Part shown: piece by piece, positions 14,204 through 21,987 of the stretch
Numbering within the stretch: the stretch's first letter is position 1
Layout of the letters: the number at the start of each line of letters is the position of its first letter
Assembly: GCA_046160825.1 (NCBI GenBank)
Contig: JBJXHC010000021.1
Coordinates: forward strand, 1-26,173
DNA: 26,173 nucleotides
Origin: JBJXHC01 sp046160825
GTDB lineage: Bacteria; Bacteroidota; Ignavibacteria; UBA10030; UBA6906
Direction of reading: 5' to 3'
Translations under genes and position numbers: made by a program
Notes under the pieces: generated by a model
What the model was told of the DNA's origin: nothing
Database searches by the model: none
What the model saw: only the letters and a program-made list of their open reading frames with translations

Positions 14204-15949
14204 ATGCGTTCTCGAACGAGTATTGCCGGACTAGCTGTAATGCTGGCCTTTCCCTTCCTCGTTGCGGCCGCCCCGATAGTGAGTGTTGTCTCGCCCGCAG
14301 CCAATTCCCGTGCCGCCTCGCCCGTCACACCGATTACCATAGATTTCACTACTCCGCTTGACCCGACATCTGTGAACGATACGACGTTCAAGATATTCGG
14401 ACATTGGTCGGGTGTGCCACAAGGAAACATCACGTTCGAGAATAACAATCAACGGCTCCGGTTTACCCCCACACGTGGATTCAATGCCGGCGAGTATGTG
14501 ATCGTAAACCTGGCGAAGGGAATCAAGGACGCAAACGGTCAGCCGATGAATCAGGGTTACGCGTGGATGTTCTGGACCAAACCGTCTGAGGGAAGCATGG
14601 ACCTCCAGGAAATTGACCAGCTTGCCCTGCGGCGGACAGGAGAAGGACACATTCAAACATACGGCGCATACGGCGGCGATTTTGATGGAGATGGATGGAT
14701 GGATCTTGCGATGTCCAACGAGATCACCGATGACGTGCGTGTGATGATGAATGATGGCACAGGAATGTACTCCACCTTCGAAGTCTTCCCGCTTCCAAGC
14801 GGTAATACTCCGAGTCCGAACGAAGGTGCGGACTTTAACGGCGACGGCAAATTGGATTACGCAGTGGGGAATGCCGGGAATGATCGGCTGACCGTGATGC
14901 TCGGCGATGGAACCGGCGACTTTTCTTCACTCGTCAGTTATCAGGCGGGAAACGGAGTGCGAGGTGTTTGTGTGCTCGACCTTGATGGCGATGGCGATTG
15001 GGATATTGTGACTGCACACCGGAGCGGAAACAATCTGGGTATTCATCTGAACAACGGCGATGGAACATTCGCGGCTCGTGTTCTTGTTGAGGCCAACGGG
15101 ACTCAGGAAACAGCATGCGCAGTGGGGGACGCGAACAACGATGGCATCCTCGACGTGTTCGTCGGCTCGTATGGCAGCAACGAGATCGGGGTGATGCTCG
15201 GGAACGGAAGCGGAGGACTGACATTTTCAGCCGAACGTCCCGCAAAGGGGAAGCCCTGGATGATTGCCGTGGGTGATATCAACGGCGATGGCAACATTGA
15301 TGTTGTCTCTGCAAACTCAAACTTTAACAACGCGGCAGTTGTGTATGGCAATGGCGCCGGCGGACTTGATACGGCTATCACGTATCCCGTCGGCAGCTTT
15401 ACGCTGGCCATTGATGTTGGTGATATCGATGGCGATGGTGATCTTGATTTGATAACAAGTAATTATGGCAGCGGCGACTGGACGGTCTATGAAAACAACG
15501 GCAGCGGTGTGTACGGCAACGTGAGGACTCTCGATGCAAGCACGGCGGGTTCGTGCGCAACGCTCTATGACCGCGACAACGATGGCGATCTTGACATGAC
15601 CGGTATTGACGAGCTTGATGATCTTGTCTTCCTGTTCGAGAATCCCGGCGTCGTTGCAGTGAAGCCGGACAATCCGCTTCCATCAGCGGCTGTGCTCTTG
15701 CAGAATTATCCCAACCCGTTTAATCCGGTAACGAAGCTCCAATTCCAAATTGTAACATCGGAGCGTGTGTCACTCAAGGTTTATGATATGCTTGGCAGGG
15801 AAGTGGCGGTGGTTGTAAATGAATTCCTATCAGCAGGTGAGCACGAGTACGCTTTCGACGGCAACGGGTTGGCAGGTGGTGTCTACGTCGCCCGGCTTGC
15901 CACAGCAACATCATTTGCAGAGCCTCGCAAACTTGTTCTCGTAAAGTAG
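14204..15949 (+). CDS. Large secreted FG-GAP/VCBS repeat protein with Ig-like and T9SS domains
   Basis: A 581-residue exported protein. A signal peptide (MRSRTSIAGLAVMLAFPFLVAAA) precedes an SbsA-type Ig-like domain (about 25-125: PITIDFTTPLDPTSVNDTTF, then RLRFTPTRGFNAGEYVIV and KDANGQPM). Seven calcium-binding-type FG-GAP/VCBS loops follow: DFDGDGWMD, DFNGDGKLD, DLDGDGDWD, DANNDGILD, DINGDGNID, DIDGDGDLD and DRDNDGDLD, which fits a seven-bladed propeller. The T9SS C-terminal domain begins near residue 495 (LLQNYPNPFNPVTKLQF) and ends LVLVK. It is expected on the cell surface or outside, for adhesion or binding. The start at 14,204 has GAGGTAG just upstream; an earlier ATG at 14,099 would add residues lacking signal-peptide features. 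Confidence 0.9.
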   Translation: MRSRTSIAGLAVMLAFPFLVAAAPIVSVVSPAANSRAASPVTPITIDFTTPLDPTSVNDTTFKIFGHWSGVPQGNITFENNNQRLRFTPTRGFNAGEYVIVNLAKGIKDANGQPMNQGYAWMFWTKPSEGSMDLQEIDQLALRRTGEGHIQTYGAYGGDFDGDGWMDLAMSNEITDDVRVMMNDGTGMYSTFEVFPLPSGNTPSPNEGADFNGDGKLDYAVGNAGNDRLTVMLGDGTGDFSSLVSYQAGNGVRGVCVLDLDGDGDWDIVTAHRSGNNLGIHLNNGDGTFAARVLVEANGTQETACAVGDANNDGILDVFVGSYGSNEIGVMLGNGSGGLTFSAERPAKGKPWMIAVGDINGDGNIDVVSANSNFNNAAVVYGNGAGGLDTAITYPVGSFTLAIDVGDIDGDGDLDLITSNYGSGDWTVYENNGSGVYGNVRTLDASTAGSCATLYDRDNDGDLDMTGIDELDDLVFLFENPGVVAVKPDNPLPSAAVLLQNYPNPFNPVTKLQFQIVTSERVSLKVYDMLGREVAVVVNEFLSAGEHEYAFDGNGLAGGVYVARLATATSFAEPRKLVLVK

Positions 15950-15980
15950 CTCTTAATCTTTAATTGATTGTTGCTGACTG

Positions 15981-16478
15981 TTAATTGTTAATTGTCTTTT
16001 CTTCAAATTCTCCCGTCTTCCGGTTCTTGCGGACGTTGTCCCACATGAAGCAGCGTCCGTTCATTGCAATGTAGACTCCCACCGGTAACGTCTGTACGAA
16101 GGCCAGCGCGCTGCCAAGATTGAATAACCCATCCGAGCTACCGAACTTGTACGGCACCATTGCGCCGGTGAGGACAATCGTTTTTCCGGTGATGTTCTTG
16201 CCCAGGGTCTCCGCGGTCTGTTCCATGGTATCCGTGCCATGTGTGATAACGATGCGATCCTCTTTCGTCTTTTGGCACTGATCCAGAATCACTTGCCTGT
16301 CGGCGTCGGTCATTTCGAGGCTGTCGATCATCATCAGCGTTCTCGTTTCCACGTCCACTTTGGAGCGGCCGAGCTTCAGCATCTCCGGAAGATGCGTGTC
16401 TTTGAAGAAGAGCGTCCCGTCAAGTTCATTGTATTCCTTGTCGAACGTTCCGCCGGTAATAAAAATCCTGATTGCCAT
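15981..16478 (-). CDS. Short asparaginase-domain protein
   Basis: A 165-residue protein on the minus strand, the only confident one there. MAIRIFITGGTFDKEYNEL carries the first nucleophilic Thr (TGGTFD), and ITHGTDTMEQTAETLG the second Thr-Asp pair, both typical of type I asparaginases. TIVLTGAMVPYKFGSSDGLFNLG continues the family core. Full L-asparaginases have about 330 residues and a second domain; this matches a known short, single-domain group that ends with VYIAMNGRCFMWDNVRKNRKTGEFEE. The amidase activity of this short group is not certain. AGGA lies six bases before the ATG at 16,478; the longer frame to 16,661 crosses an inverted-repeat element and is rejected. It is convergent with the VCBS gene, with 31 bp between stops. 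Confidence 0.88.
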   Translation of the reverse strand: MAIRIFITGGTFDKEYNELDGTLFFKDTHLPEMLKLGRSKVDVETRTLMMIDSLEMTDADRQVILDQCQKTKEDRIVITHGTDTMEQTAETLGKNITGKTIVLTGAMVPYKFGSSDGLFNLGSALAFVQTLPVGVYIAMNGRCFMWDNVRKNRKTGEFEEKTINN

Positions 16479-16553
16479 GTGTGTCCTGTGATTGATAAAT
16501 GGTGCTGCGAAACTACCGAATGAAGATGTGAATGTCAAGACGCGACAAAGAGT

Positions 16554-16658
16554 CTCACGCCAAGCCGCAAAGAGGCAAAGAAAGAATGGGATTTTATCCA
16601 ACCAATACTCCATAACTCCATTTCTCCATCCTACTCTTCCTTTGCGCCTTTGCGTGAG
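16554..16658. repeat. MITE-like inverted-repeat element of 105 bp
   Basis: The left end (16,554-16,572) and the reverse complement of the right end (16,640-16,658) match at 17 of 19 positions, opening with CTCACGC and containing CGCAAAG. The arms carry the short G/C-AAAG runs seen in many dispersed intergenic repeats. The interior reads as a series of related short words (ACTCCAT, TTCTCCAT). No ORF for a transposase lies inside, so it would be non-autonomous if mobile. Confidence 0.55.
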
Positions 16659-16757
16659 CATTCTCCCCTTGACAATCCGCAGGAAACTCCATAAGCTTTG
16701 TGAGCATTTCTTTACAGCCCTTTATTGCAGTCAGACATTCCAAAATTATACAATGAA

Positions 16758-16776
16758 ATAGCCACCGCATCGTGGC
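16758..16776. repeat. REP-like hairpin related to the 5,497 cluster
   Basis: AATAGCCAC followed by CGCATC and GTGGC forms a short hairpin (arms GCCAC 16,761-16,765 and GTGGC 16,772-16,776). It starts with the same AATAGCCAC that bounds the palindrome cluster at 5,497-5,655, suggesting one repeat family in different states. Confidence 0.45.
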
Positions 16777-16786
16777 AATGGGCCGT

Positions 16787-16820
16787 GTGCTAAACGCCAT
16801 GCTATGGCGACAAGCCGGTA
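16787..16820. repeat. Dispersed 34-bp element, second copy at 305-338
   Basis: This segment and 305-338 match at 26 of 34 positions, with an identical 13-base end (CGACAAGCCGGTA). Here it contains the hairpin CGCCAT-GCT-ATGGCG and is followed by GTTAGCT, the reverse complement of the opening GCTAA with one extra base. Its nature is unknown; a recombination site is possible. Confidence 0.5.
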
Positions 16821-16981
16821 GTTAGCTGACATTTGCGCATGGCGCAAAAACGAGACTCATGGGATGATTGCATATACAAGCTACCATTTTGTACATGCCT
16901 CGGCCTTTTGAGAGAAAGATATGGTTACTATTTTGTTCAAGAATTTTAAACCAAAACAAACACGGAAAAGGGGTTGCATAA

Positions 16982-17557
16982 ATGAAGACATTGTTCTACT
17001 TCGTCACGCTCGCAATACTGATGTTTAGTTTCTCGTGCGGGGAACGCAAAGAAACGAACGAAACCGCTCGGAGCGATCAGCCCAACCAAACAAGAGATTC
17101 GGTTCGCCAACAACCTGCTACCAAACAAAGCACAATTGGAACTGCAACTGATTCAAGTCAACGAAAAGACACCGCCCTGCTCGCTAGTGAAAAGGGAGAT
17201 CCGGTGACAATCTTGAAGGAAATCGCGATGCAGAGCCTGTCAGAGGGAAAGTTGACTGAAGTTACATTTGCCAATCGTATTGCAAAATTCAAATGTGAGG
17301 AAACATTGGACAAATCGGAAGTAGAAAGCCTTCTCGAAAGGATATGTAAGTCAGATGTCAAATTCCGAGCTGTCCAACTGGAATATTACTCCATTTTCTA
17401 TGATCGATTTGGAAAAGAGTCGAAACAACTCGCTCTCAAAATGACATATACGGCTTCAACATTGCGGATGATTAATTGGGATAATATATACCAAGTTGAT
17501 ATTTATAAACTAGCGGACGATTATTGGTATAATCCCAAGCTTCTTGAAGGTCGATAA
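16982..17557 (+). CDS. Putative lipoprotein of unknown function
   Basis: A 191-residue protein. The N-terminus (MKTLFYFVTLAILMFSFSCGE) is a lipoprotein signal with Cys at residue 19, so it is probably lipid-anchored to a cell-envelope membrane. Residues 20-65 are a low-complexity, charged and Gln/Thr/Ser-rich linker (ETNETARSDQPNQTRDSVRQ). The rest has a predicted mixed alpha/beta content (DPVTILKEIAMQSLSEGK, ESLLERICKSDVKFRAVQ, then YYSIFYDRFGKESKQLALKM). No family is recognised. AAGGGG lies about nine bases upstream of the ATG. Codon choice is more A/T-rich than in neighbouring core genes, which fits acquisition. It sits between a dispersed repeat and an attC-like segment. Confidence 0.65.
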   Translation: MKTLFYFVTLAILMFSFSCGERKETNETARSDQPNQTRDSVRQQPATKQSTIGTATDSSQRKDTALLASEKGDPVTILKEIAMQSLSEGKLTEVTFANRIAKFKCEETLDKSEVESLLERICKSDVKFRAVQLEYYSIFYDRFGKESKQLALKMTYTASTLRMINWDNIYQVDIYKLADDYWYNPKLLEGR

Positions 17558-17635
17558 TGATAGGGGGATTTCTATTATCTATACATAAAGACGAAATGTC
17601 ATTTATGGTTAACCGTTTACTTAGTGCTGCAAACG

Positions 17636-17771
17636 GCAGCTAACAAAAGTAGCACGACACTCGCTTTTATGATAGCCTCTAGTTATGCTCCTTCCATTTG
17701 TTTCGCCGCAAGAAGAATGCGGTCTATTTTTAGCCGGCAAAACAAACGGCGTGCTTACTGAAACGTTATGC
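17636..17771 (+). other. attC-like (integron recombination site-like) structured segment
   Basis: About 135 bp between GCTAACAA (17,639-17,646) and GTTATGC (17,765-17,771), the spacing of long attC sites. AGTAGCACG (17,648-17,656) pairs with CGTGCTTACT (17,750-17,759) with one bulged base, as for an extrahelical base in attC. Inside, TTTGTTTCGCCG (17,697-17,708) pairs with CGGCAAAACAAA (17,735-17,746) with one mismatch. The next gene starts 26 bp after the right core. The left core departs from the RYYYAAC consensus and no integrase is present, so this is a hypothesis. Confidence 0.35.
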
Positions 17772-17796
17772 GAAAGAGTGTGCCCACGGAGGAGAA

Positions 17797-18855
17797 ATGA
17801 TTGAAGCAGAAATGATTGAAGCTATGATTTCAGATTATGAAGCCACGAGGGAGGCGTGGATCAAGGCTTCAAGGCGACCAACCTTCTTTGAGGTTTGCGG
17901 TTATCCTCATTATGAGGATGTGGTGTCCAATGTGTTGGCTTTCTTCTTTGATACCTCAAAACCTCACGGTGTGCGAGACTTGTGTGTCCAATCACTACTT
18001 GAGGTAGCGGGGGTAGAAACAACTGATATTGAGCAAGATTGGACCGCAGAACGTGAGGTGATGACTGAATCAGGGAAGTTCATCGATATACACGTCTACA
18101 ACGATGAAAGGCTAATCGTTGTCGAAAACAAGATTTGGGCTCCCTTGTACAACGATCTGAGAGACTATGCAGACCATTCCAGAAAGAGCCAGCCGGGCAA
18201 GGCTCTCACATGCGTTGTTCTCTGTCTGTCTCCTCCTTCGGCCGATACTGATCTGGTCGATTTTCAACCGATTACCTATGATCGGTTCTTCAATCGACTC
18301 AAAACTAAACTCGGGTCCGTCATCGCTTCGGGTGATCTTCGATATGTATCCATGCTTGCAGACCTCATCGAGAACATAACGTACCTCAAGGAGGGCACTT
18401 CAATGGACAGCGCGTTTATGGAGTTCTTGTCTAAACACCAAGATTCGGTGAATAGACTCGTGAAGGACATCAAACGGTTTCGAGACGATCTCCGCTCGCG
18501 AGTGAAGACTGTGAATGATCTCGTTCCAGACAAGATCAATAGCTTGGATGCGAAGCGTTGGGATTGGAGAAATCTGAATGAACTGTATGATGTTGCTGTT
18601 ACCGACCTCGTCCTACCAAGCGGCGCTAGAATCGCCATAAATGCAATTCTGTCTCACCAAGGCTGGGCTTTCGAAATCTACCAACGATCAAGCCAACCCA
18701 TTCTTGATATTGATTCGTTCAGCAGGCAACGCGGTCTTAGAGGTCAATTAACGCCCACTTCTCGATTTCAGGTCGGAGAAACACTTCCTTACTCCGCCAC
18801 CCCAAGCGACGTGGCCCTGAAGATCTCTGAAATTGCCGAGATGATAACAAAGTGA
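17797..18855 (+). CDS. PD-(D/E)XK nuclease superfamily protein (PDDEXK_4 type)
   Basis: A 352-residue protein. The opening RRPTFFEVCGYPHYEDVVSN followed by VLAFFFDTSKPHGVRDLCVQ is typical of the PDDEXK_4 group. The nuclease core is at residues about 88-110: GKFIDIHVYNDERLIVVENKIWA gives the Asp (D-I-H) and the E-N-K pair, and a Tyr/Asp-rich helix (YNDLRDYADHSRK) follows. The C-terminal half has helices and a sheet of unknown role (RSSQPILDIDSFSRQRG, then SEIAEMITK). Such proteins are predicted DNA endonucleases often found among accessory or defence genes. GGAGGAGAA directly precedes the ATG at 17,797. It has no neighbouring methylase, helicase or ATPase, so a defence role is only a guess. 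Confidence 0.8.
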   Translation: MIEAEMIEAMISDYEATREAWIKASRRPTFFEVCGYPHYEDVVSNVLAFFFDTSKPHGVRDLCVQSLLEVAGVETTDIEQDWTAEREVMTESGKFIDIHVYNDERLIVVENKIWAPLYNDLRDYADHSRKSQPGKALTCVVLCLSPPSADTDLVDFQPITYDRFFNRLKTKLGSVIASGDLRYVSMLADLIENITYLKEGTSMDSAFMEFLSKHQDSVNRLVKDIKRFRDDLRSRVKTVNDLVPDKINSLDAKRWDWRNLNELYDVAVTDLVLPSGARIAINAILSHQGWAFEIYQRSSQPILDIDSFSRQRGLRGQLTPTSRFQVGETLPYSATPSDVALKISEIAEMITK

Positions 18856-19065
18856 GTATGCACGCTCCTTCGGCAAACCCGCCGCACCACATCACGCACT
18901 CGTCTGCGAAGGCAAGCCTGAGGCAATGTTTGGTGTAGAAGGTGTGCGCTCAACGGTTCGCACATTTGAGGCGTCATCACCCGCGACCAACACAAGGACA
19001 GCGGTACAATATGAATCACGCCACCCAACATCAGTAACATTTTCCACGGGGAACCATCACTACCA
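18856..19065. other. Intergenic region before the aspartokinase gene
   Basis: About 210 bp without a gene. It includes a short hairpin TGTGCG...CGCACA around 18,945-18,966 and a GC-rich stretch of unknown origin. I looked for a lysine riboswitch leader and saw none of its conserved stretches. It may be the end of the accessory segment that contains the nuclease gene. Confidence 0.35.
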
Positions 19066-19995
19066 ATGATCGTTATGAAATTCGGCGGTACGTCCGTACA
19101 GGATGCCCGTGCGATGAAGAATGTGGGTGAGATCATCAGTCAACGGAGTCACCAGCCGTTGGTGGTGGTCTCCTCGGCGTGTGCAGGTGTGACGAACGCA
19201 TTGCTGAATCTTGCCGCAGGTGTGCGTGACGGGCATACTACGCAATCGCTGGAAGCAGTGGAACTACTTCGTCAAAGGCACCGCAAAATTGCCCACGAAC
19301 TTCTGACCGGCGAAATCCTCCTCACAGTCCAATCACAGGTCGACGCGATGATGGACGAACTGGGCGACATTGTCCGCAGTATTGCCATCCTCGGTGAACT
19401 CACAAATCGCTCGCTTGATACGTTTGCTTCCTTCGGTGAGAAACTATCAACGCTACTTCTTTCTCATCATCTCCATCAAATTGGTGTTAACGCTGTGCTG
19501 CTCAATGCGCAAGAATTCATCATCACCAATAATGATTTTACTCAGGCAATACCCTTGTTTGATGAGATTGACAAGAAGGTGAATGACATAGTCGTCCCCA
19601 AACTTACTTCCGGTCATGTTGTGGTGACGCAAGGGTTTCTCGGTGCGACGGCATCCGGCATCCCAACGACGATTGGTCGTGGCGGCTCGGATTATTCTGC
19701 GGCGATTATTGGTGCTGCACTCAACGCAGACGAAATTCAAATATGGACCGACGTTGATGGAGTGATGACGTGCGATCCATCGGTGATTCCCGAAGCGAAG
19801 TTGGTCGATGAGATGACATTCCGTGAGGCGGCTGAACTCGCCTACTTCGGAGCCAAGGTTCTTCATCCATCCACAATTCTTCCTGCCATAAAAAAGAACA
19901 TCCCAGTGCGTGTGCTGAATTCAGGTAAACCGGCAGGGATGGGGACGGTCGTTCTCAGGCAGCCATCGCATTTAAGAGGGGCATCACTCTGGTGA
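19066..19995 (+). CDS. lysC: Aspartokinase, catalytic part (split gene, first half)
   Basis: 309 codons carrying a complete amino-acid kinase domain of E. coli LysC type. VMKFGGTSVQDA is the ATP-phosphate loop, ASFGEKLS the aspartate-binding helix, TTIGRGGSDYSAA the second phosphate-binding loop and WTDVDGVMTCDPSVI the nucleotide loop. It phosphorylates L-aspartate, the first step to lysine, threonine, methionine and diaminopimelate. Unsplit relatives continue through a short linker into two ACT domains in one chain of about 445 residues. Here the frame leaves the family sequence after GMGTVVLRQ and ends at TGA (19,993-19,995), where the ACT half starts at an overlapping GTG. The linker looks shorter than in E. 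coli LysC, so several bases may be lost. Confidence 0.85.
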   Translation: MIVMKFGGTSVQDARAMKNVGEIISQRSHQPLVVVSSACAGVTNALLNLAAGVRDGHTTQSLEAVELLRQRHRKIAHELLTGEILLTVQSQVDAMMDELGDIVRSIAILGELTNRSLDTFASFGEKLSTLLLSHHLHQIGVNAVLLNAQEFIITNNDFTQAIPLFDEIDKKVNDIVVPKLTSGHVVVTQGFLGATASGIPTTIGRGGSDYSAAIIGAALNADEIQIWTDVDGVMTCDPSVIPEAKLVDEMTFREAAELAYFGAKVLHPSTILPAIKKNIPVRVLNSGKPAGMGTVVLRQPSHLRGASLW

Positions 19996-20402
19996 ACATC
20001 GATTCCACCCGAATGCTGATGACGCACGGCTTCCTTGCGCGGGTGTTTGAGGTCTTCGCTCGCTATCAGAAAAGTGTTGACGTGATTGCAACCTCAGAGG
20101 TAAGTATTTCCCTGACGGTGGATAACCCGGACCATCTTACTTCCGTTGCCGCCGAGCTGAAGGAGGTCGCCGATGTGGAAATCACCGCACACAAGGCCAT
20201 CTTCTGTGTGGTGGGGGAGAACCTCAAAACAAGTAAAGGCATACTGGGACGTGTGTTTGCCACGCTCGACCGCCATGATATTCGGGTGAGCATGGTATCG
20301 TTGGGTGCTTCGGAGATCAATGTCACGTTCGTCGTGGATGAGGAGAACGTAGTCTCAACCGCACGGGCTTTGCACAACGAATTCTTCAGTAAGCAGCGCT
20401 GA
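19992..20402 (+). CDS. lysC: Aspartokinase ACT regulatory part (split gene, second half)
   Basis: 136 codons making the two ACT domains that sense lysine or threonine in aspartokinases. IDSTRMLMTHGFLARVFEVF and VDVIATSEVSISLTVDNP form ACT1, then AIFCVVGENLKTSKGILGRV and IRVSMVSLGASEINVTFVV form ACT2. The GTG start overlaps the stop of the catalytic half in GTGA, and AAGAGGGG lies about ten bases upstream, so translation by coupling is possible. Reading the same frame upstream gives IAFKRGITLV, the true start of ACT1, so the GTG start trims its first strand. This favours a disabling or recent frameshift over an evolved two-subunit enzyme. In some bacteria a separate ACT-only subunit does exist (the B. 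subtilis beta subunit of aspartokinase II). Confidence 0.82.
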   Translation: MNIDSTRMLMTHGFLARVFEVFARYQKSVDVIATSEVSISLTVDNPDHLTSVAAELKEVADVEITAHKAIFCVVGENLKTSKGILGRVFATLDRHDIRVSMVSLGASEINVTFVVDEENVVSTARALHNEFFSKQR

Positions 20403-20551
20403 ACTCTTTTCTTTCATTCCCCAAAACACTATATTCCATAGGCAGTTACGGCGTTCAAGAACAACCGACCCACCGGTATTCACGAATCCCCCAGCCAACA
20501 TTACAAAAATGTTCACCTCATAGTCCGAGCGGCGTTGCGAAGGAGTCCCTC

Positions 20552-21835
20552 ATGGCAGACACACTGACGATTGTTGATAACAGAACCGGGAAAAAATACG
20601 AGCTCCCGATTACTGACGACACCATCAAGGCTATTGATCTGCGACAGATCAAGGTGAAGGATGATGACTTTGGTCTGATGACGTATGACCCTGCGTTCAT
20701 GAACACAGCGTCGTGCAAGAGTCGTATTACATACATCGACGGTGACAAGGGGATTCTGCGTTATCGTGGATATCCAATCGAACATCTTGCAGAGAAGAGT
20801 AACTTCCTCGAAACGTCATACCTGTTGTTGTATGGTGAACTGCCGACAAAAGCGCAGTACGAAGAATGGGTACACAACGTTACGTACCACACATTGATCC
20901 ATGAGAATATCAAGAAGCTAATGGATGCATTTCACTATGATGCGCATCCGATGGGAATGTTGATCAGTACGGTGGCGGCTCTCGCGACCTTTTACAAGGA
21001 TGCTAAGTATGTACTGGATCCCGAATCCCGGAAGAAGCAGACGTTCCGGCTGATCGGCAAGATGCCGACGATTGCTGCGTTTGCATATCGTCATAGTGTC
21101 GGCAGACCGTACGTCTATCCGGATAACACACTCAGCTACACCGCAAACTTCATGAGCATGCTTTTTAGAATGACGGAATCGAAATACGATGCTCACCCGG
21201 TGCTGGTCAAGGCGTTGGATGTGCTCTTTATTCTGCATGCGGACCATGAACAAAATTGCAGCACGAGCGCGATGCGCGGTATCGGGAGCGCGCAGATCGA
21301 TCCGTATTCCGCAATGGCCGGAGCGGCGGCGGCGCTGTGGGGGCCACTGCATGGCGGGGCGAACGAAGCGGTATTGCGCATGCTGGATGAAGTCGGATCG
21401 AAAGACCGTGTGGCCGAATTCATCAAGGGAGTGAAAAGCGGCAGCGGTCGGCTGATGGGGTTTGGACATCGTGTCTATAAGAATTATGACCCGCGTGCCA
21501 CTGTCATAAAAAAATTAGCTGATGAAGTATTTGAGGTGACAGGTCGGAATCCGAAGCTTGAAATTGCGCTTGAGTTGGAACGTATCGCACTGAGCGACGA
21601 GTATTTTATTAAACGGAAGCTCTATCCCAACGTGGATTTCTATTCCGGATTGATTTACCAAGCCATGGGCTTTCCAGTGGAGATGTTCCCCGTGCTCTTC
21701 TCGATTCCACGCACGGTTGGCTGGATAGCACAATGGGAGGAACTCCTGATGGATGCTGACCAGAAGATTGCACGTCCACGCCAGATTTACCTTGGCCAGG
21801 AAGAACGTGACTATGTTGTTATGAGCAAGAGATAG
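20552..21835 (+). CDS. gltA: Citrate synthase
   Basis: A 427-residue type II citrate synthase, full length. HADHEQNCSTSAMRGIGS, GPLHGGANEAVLRML (active-site His of the LHGG loop), LMGFGHRVYKNYDPRA (second active-site His) and VDFYSGLIYQAMGFP (catalytic Asp) are all present, closing with RPRQIYLGQEERDYV. It condenses acetyl-CoA and oxaloacetate to citrate in the TCA cycle. GAAGGAG lies seven bases before the ATG at 20,552. It stands alone, 150 bp after the aspartokinase ACT half and 150 bp before the next gene, so it probably has its own promoter. No anomaly was seen. Confidence 0.96.
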   Translation: MADTLTIVDNRTGKKYELPITDDTIKAIDLRQIKVKDDDFGLMTYDPAFMNTASCKSRITYIDGDKGILRYRGYPIEHLAEKSNFLETSYLLLYGELPTKAQYEEWVHNVTYHTLIHENIKKLMDAFHYDAHPMGMLISTVAALATFYKDAKYVLDPESRKKQTFRLIGKMPTIAAFAYRHSVGRPYVYPDNTLSYTANFMSMLFRMTESKYDAHPVLVKALDVLFILHADHEQNCSTSAMRGIGSAQIDPYSAMAGAAAALWGPLHGGANEAVLRMLDEVGSKDRVAEFIKGVKSGSGRLMGFGHRVYKNYDPRATVIKKLADEVFEVTGRNPKLEIALELERIALSDEYFIKRKLYPNVDFYSGLIYQAMGFPVEMFPVLFSIPRTVGWIAQWEELLMDADQKIARPRQIYLGQEERDYVVMSKR

Positions 21836-21987
21836 CTTCGGCGAAAATTATCCGCGAGGCTTGTTCTTCGATTACTCCGGGATGGTCTTTGTTTTGATGT
21901 CCGACGTTGATTCTCTTTTTGTTTTGGAAATGGCAATCTTTGACCCACCTGACTCATGCCTTGCATGACAAACCATAGTTCCCGCTG

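Larger units (their letters stand above)
16479..16981. other. Intergenic region with inverted-repeat element and REP-like hairpins
   Basis: About 500 bp without a gene, between divergent genes. It holds a 105-bp inverted-repeat element (16,554-16,658), a REP-like hairpin (16,758-16,776), a segment also found at 305-338 (16,787-16,820), and a hairpin TTTGCGC-ATG-GCGCAAA (16,832-16,848). The asparaginase promoter should lie on the minus strand near 16,500-16,560, and the lipoprotein promoter near 16,900-16,960; neither is confidently visible. A possible one is TTG (16,912-16,914) with TATTTTG 18 bases downstream. Confidence 0.5.

Noticed and set aside
15950..15980. Tandem TTAATTG words between convergent genes
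   Set aside because: Too short and low in complexity to call a repeat or a terminator.
16482..16661. N-terminal extension of the asparaginase protein to 16,661
   Set aside because: The extension crosses the inverted-repeat element and is unlike the family; the ATG at 16,478 directly begins the TGGTFD-containing domain and has AGGA upstream.
18856..19065. Lysine riboswitch upstream of lysC
   Set aside because: None of the conserved core stretches of the lysine riboswitch were seen in this leader.
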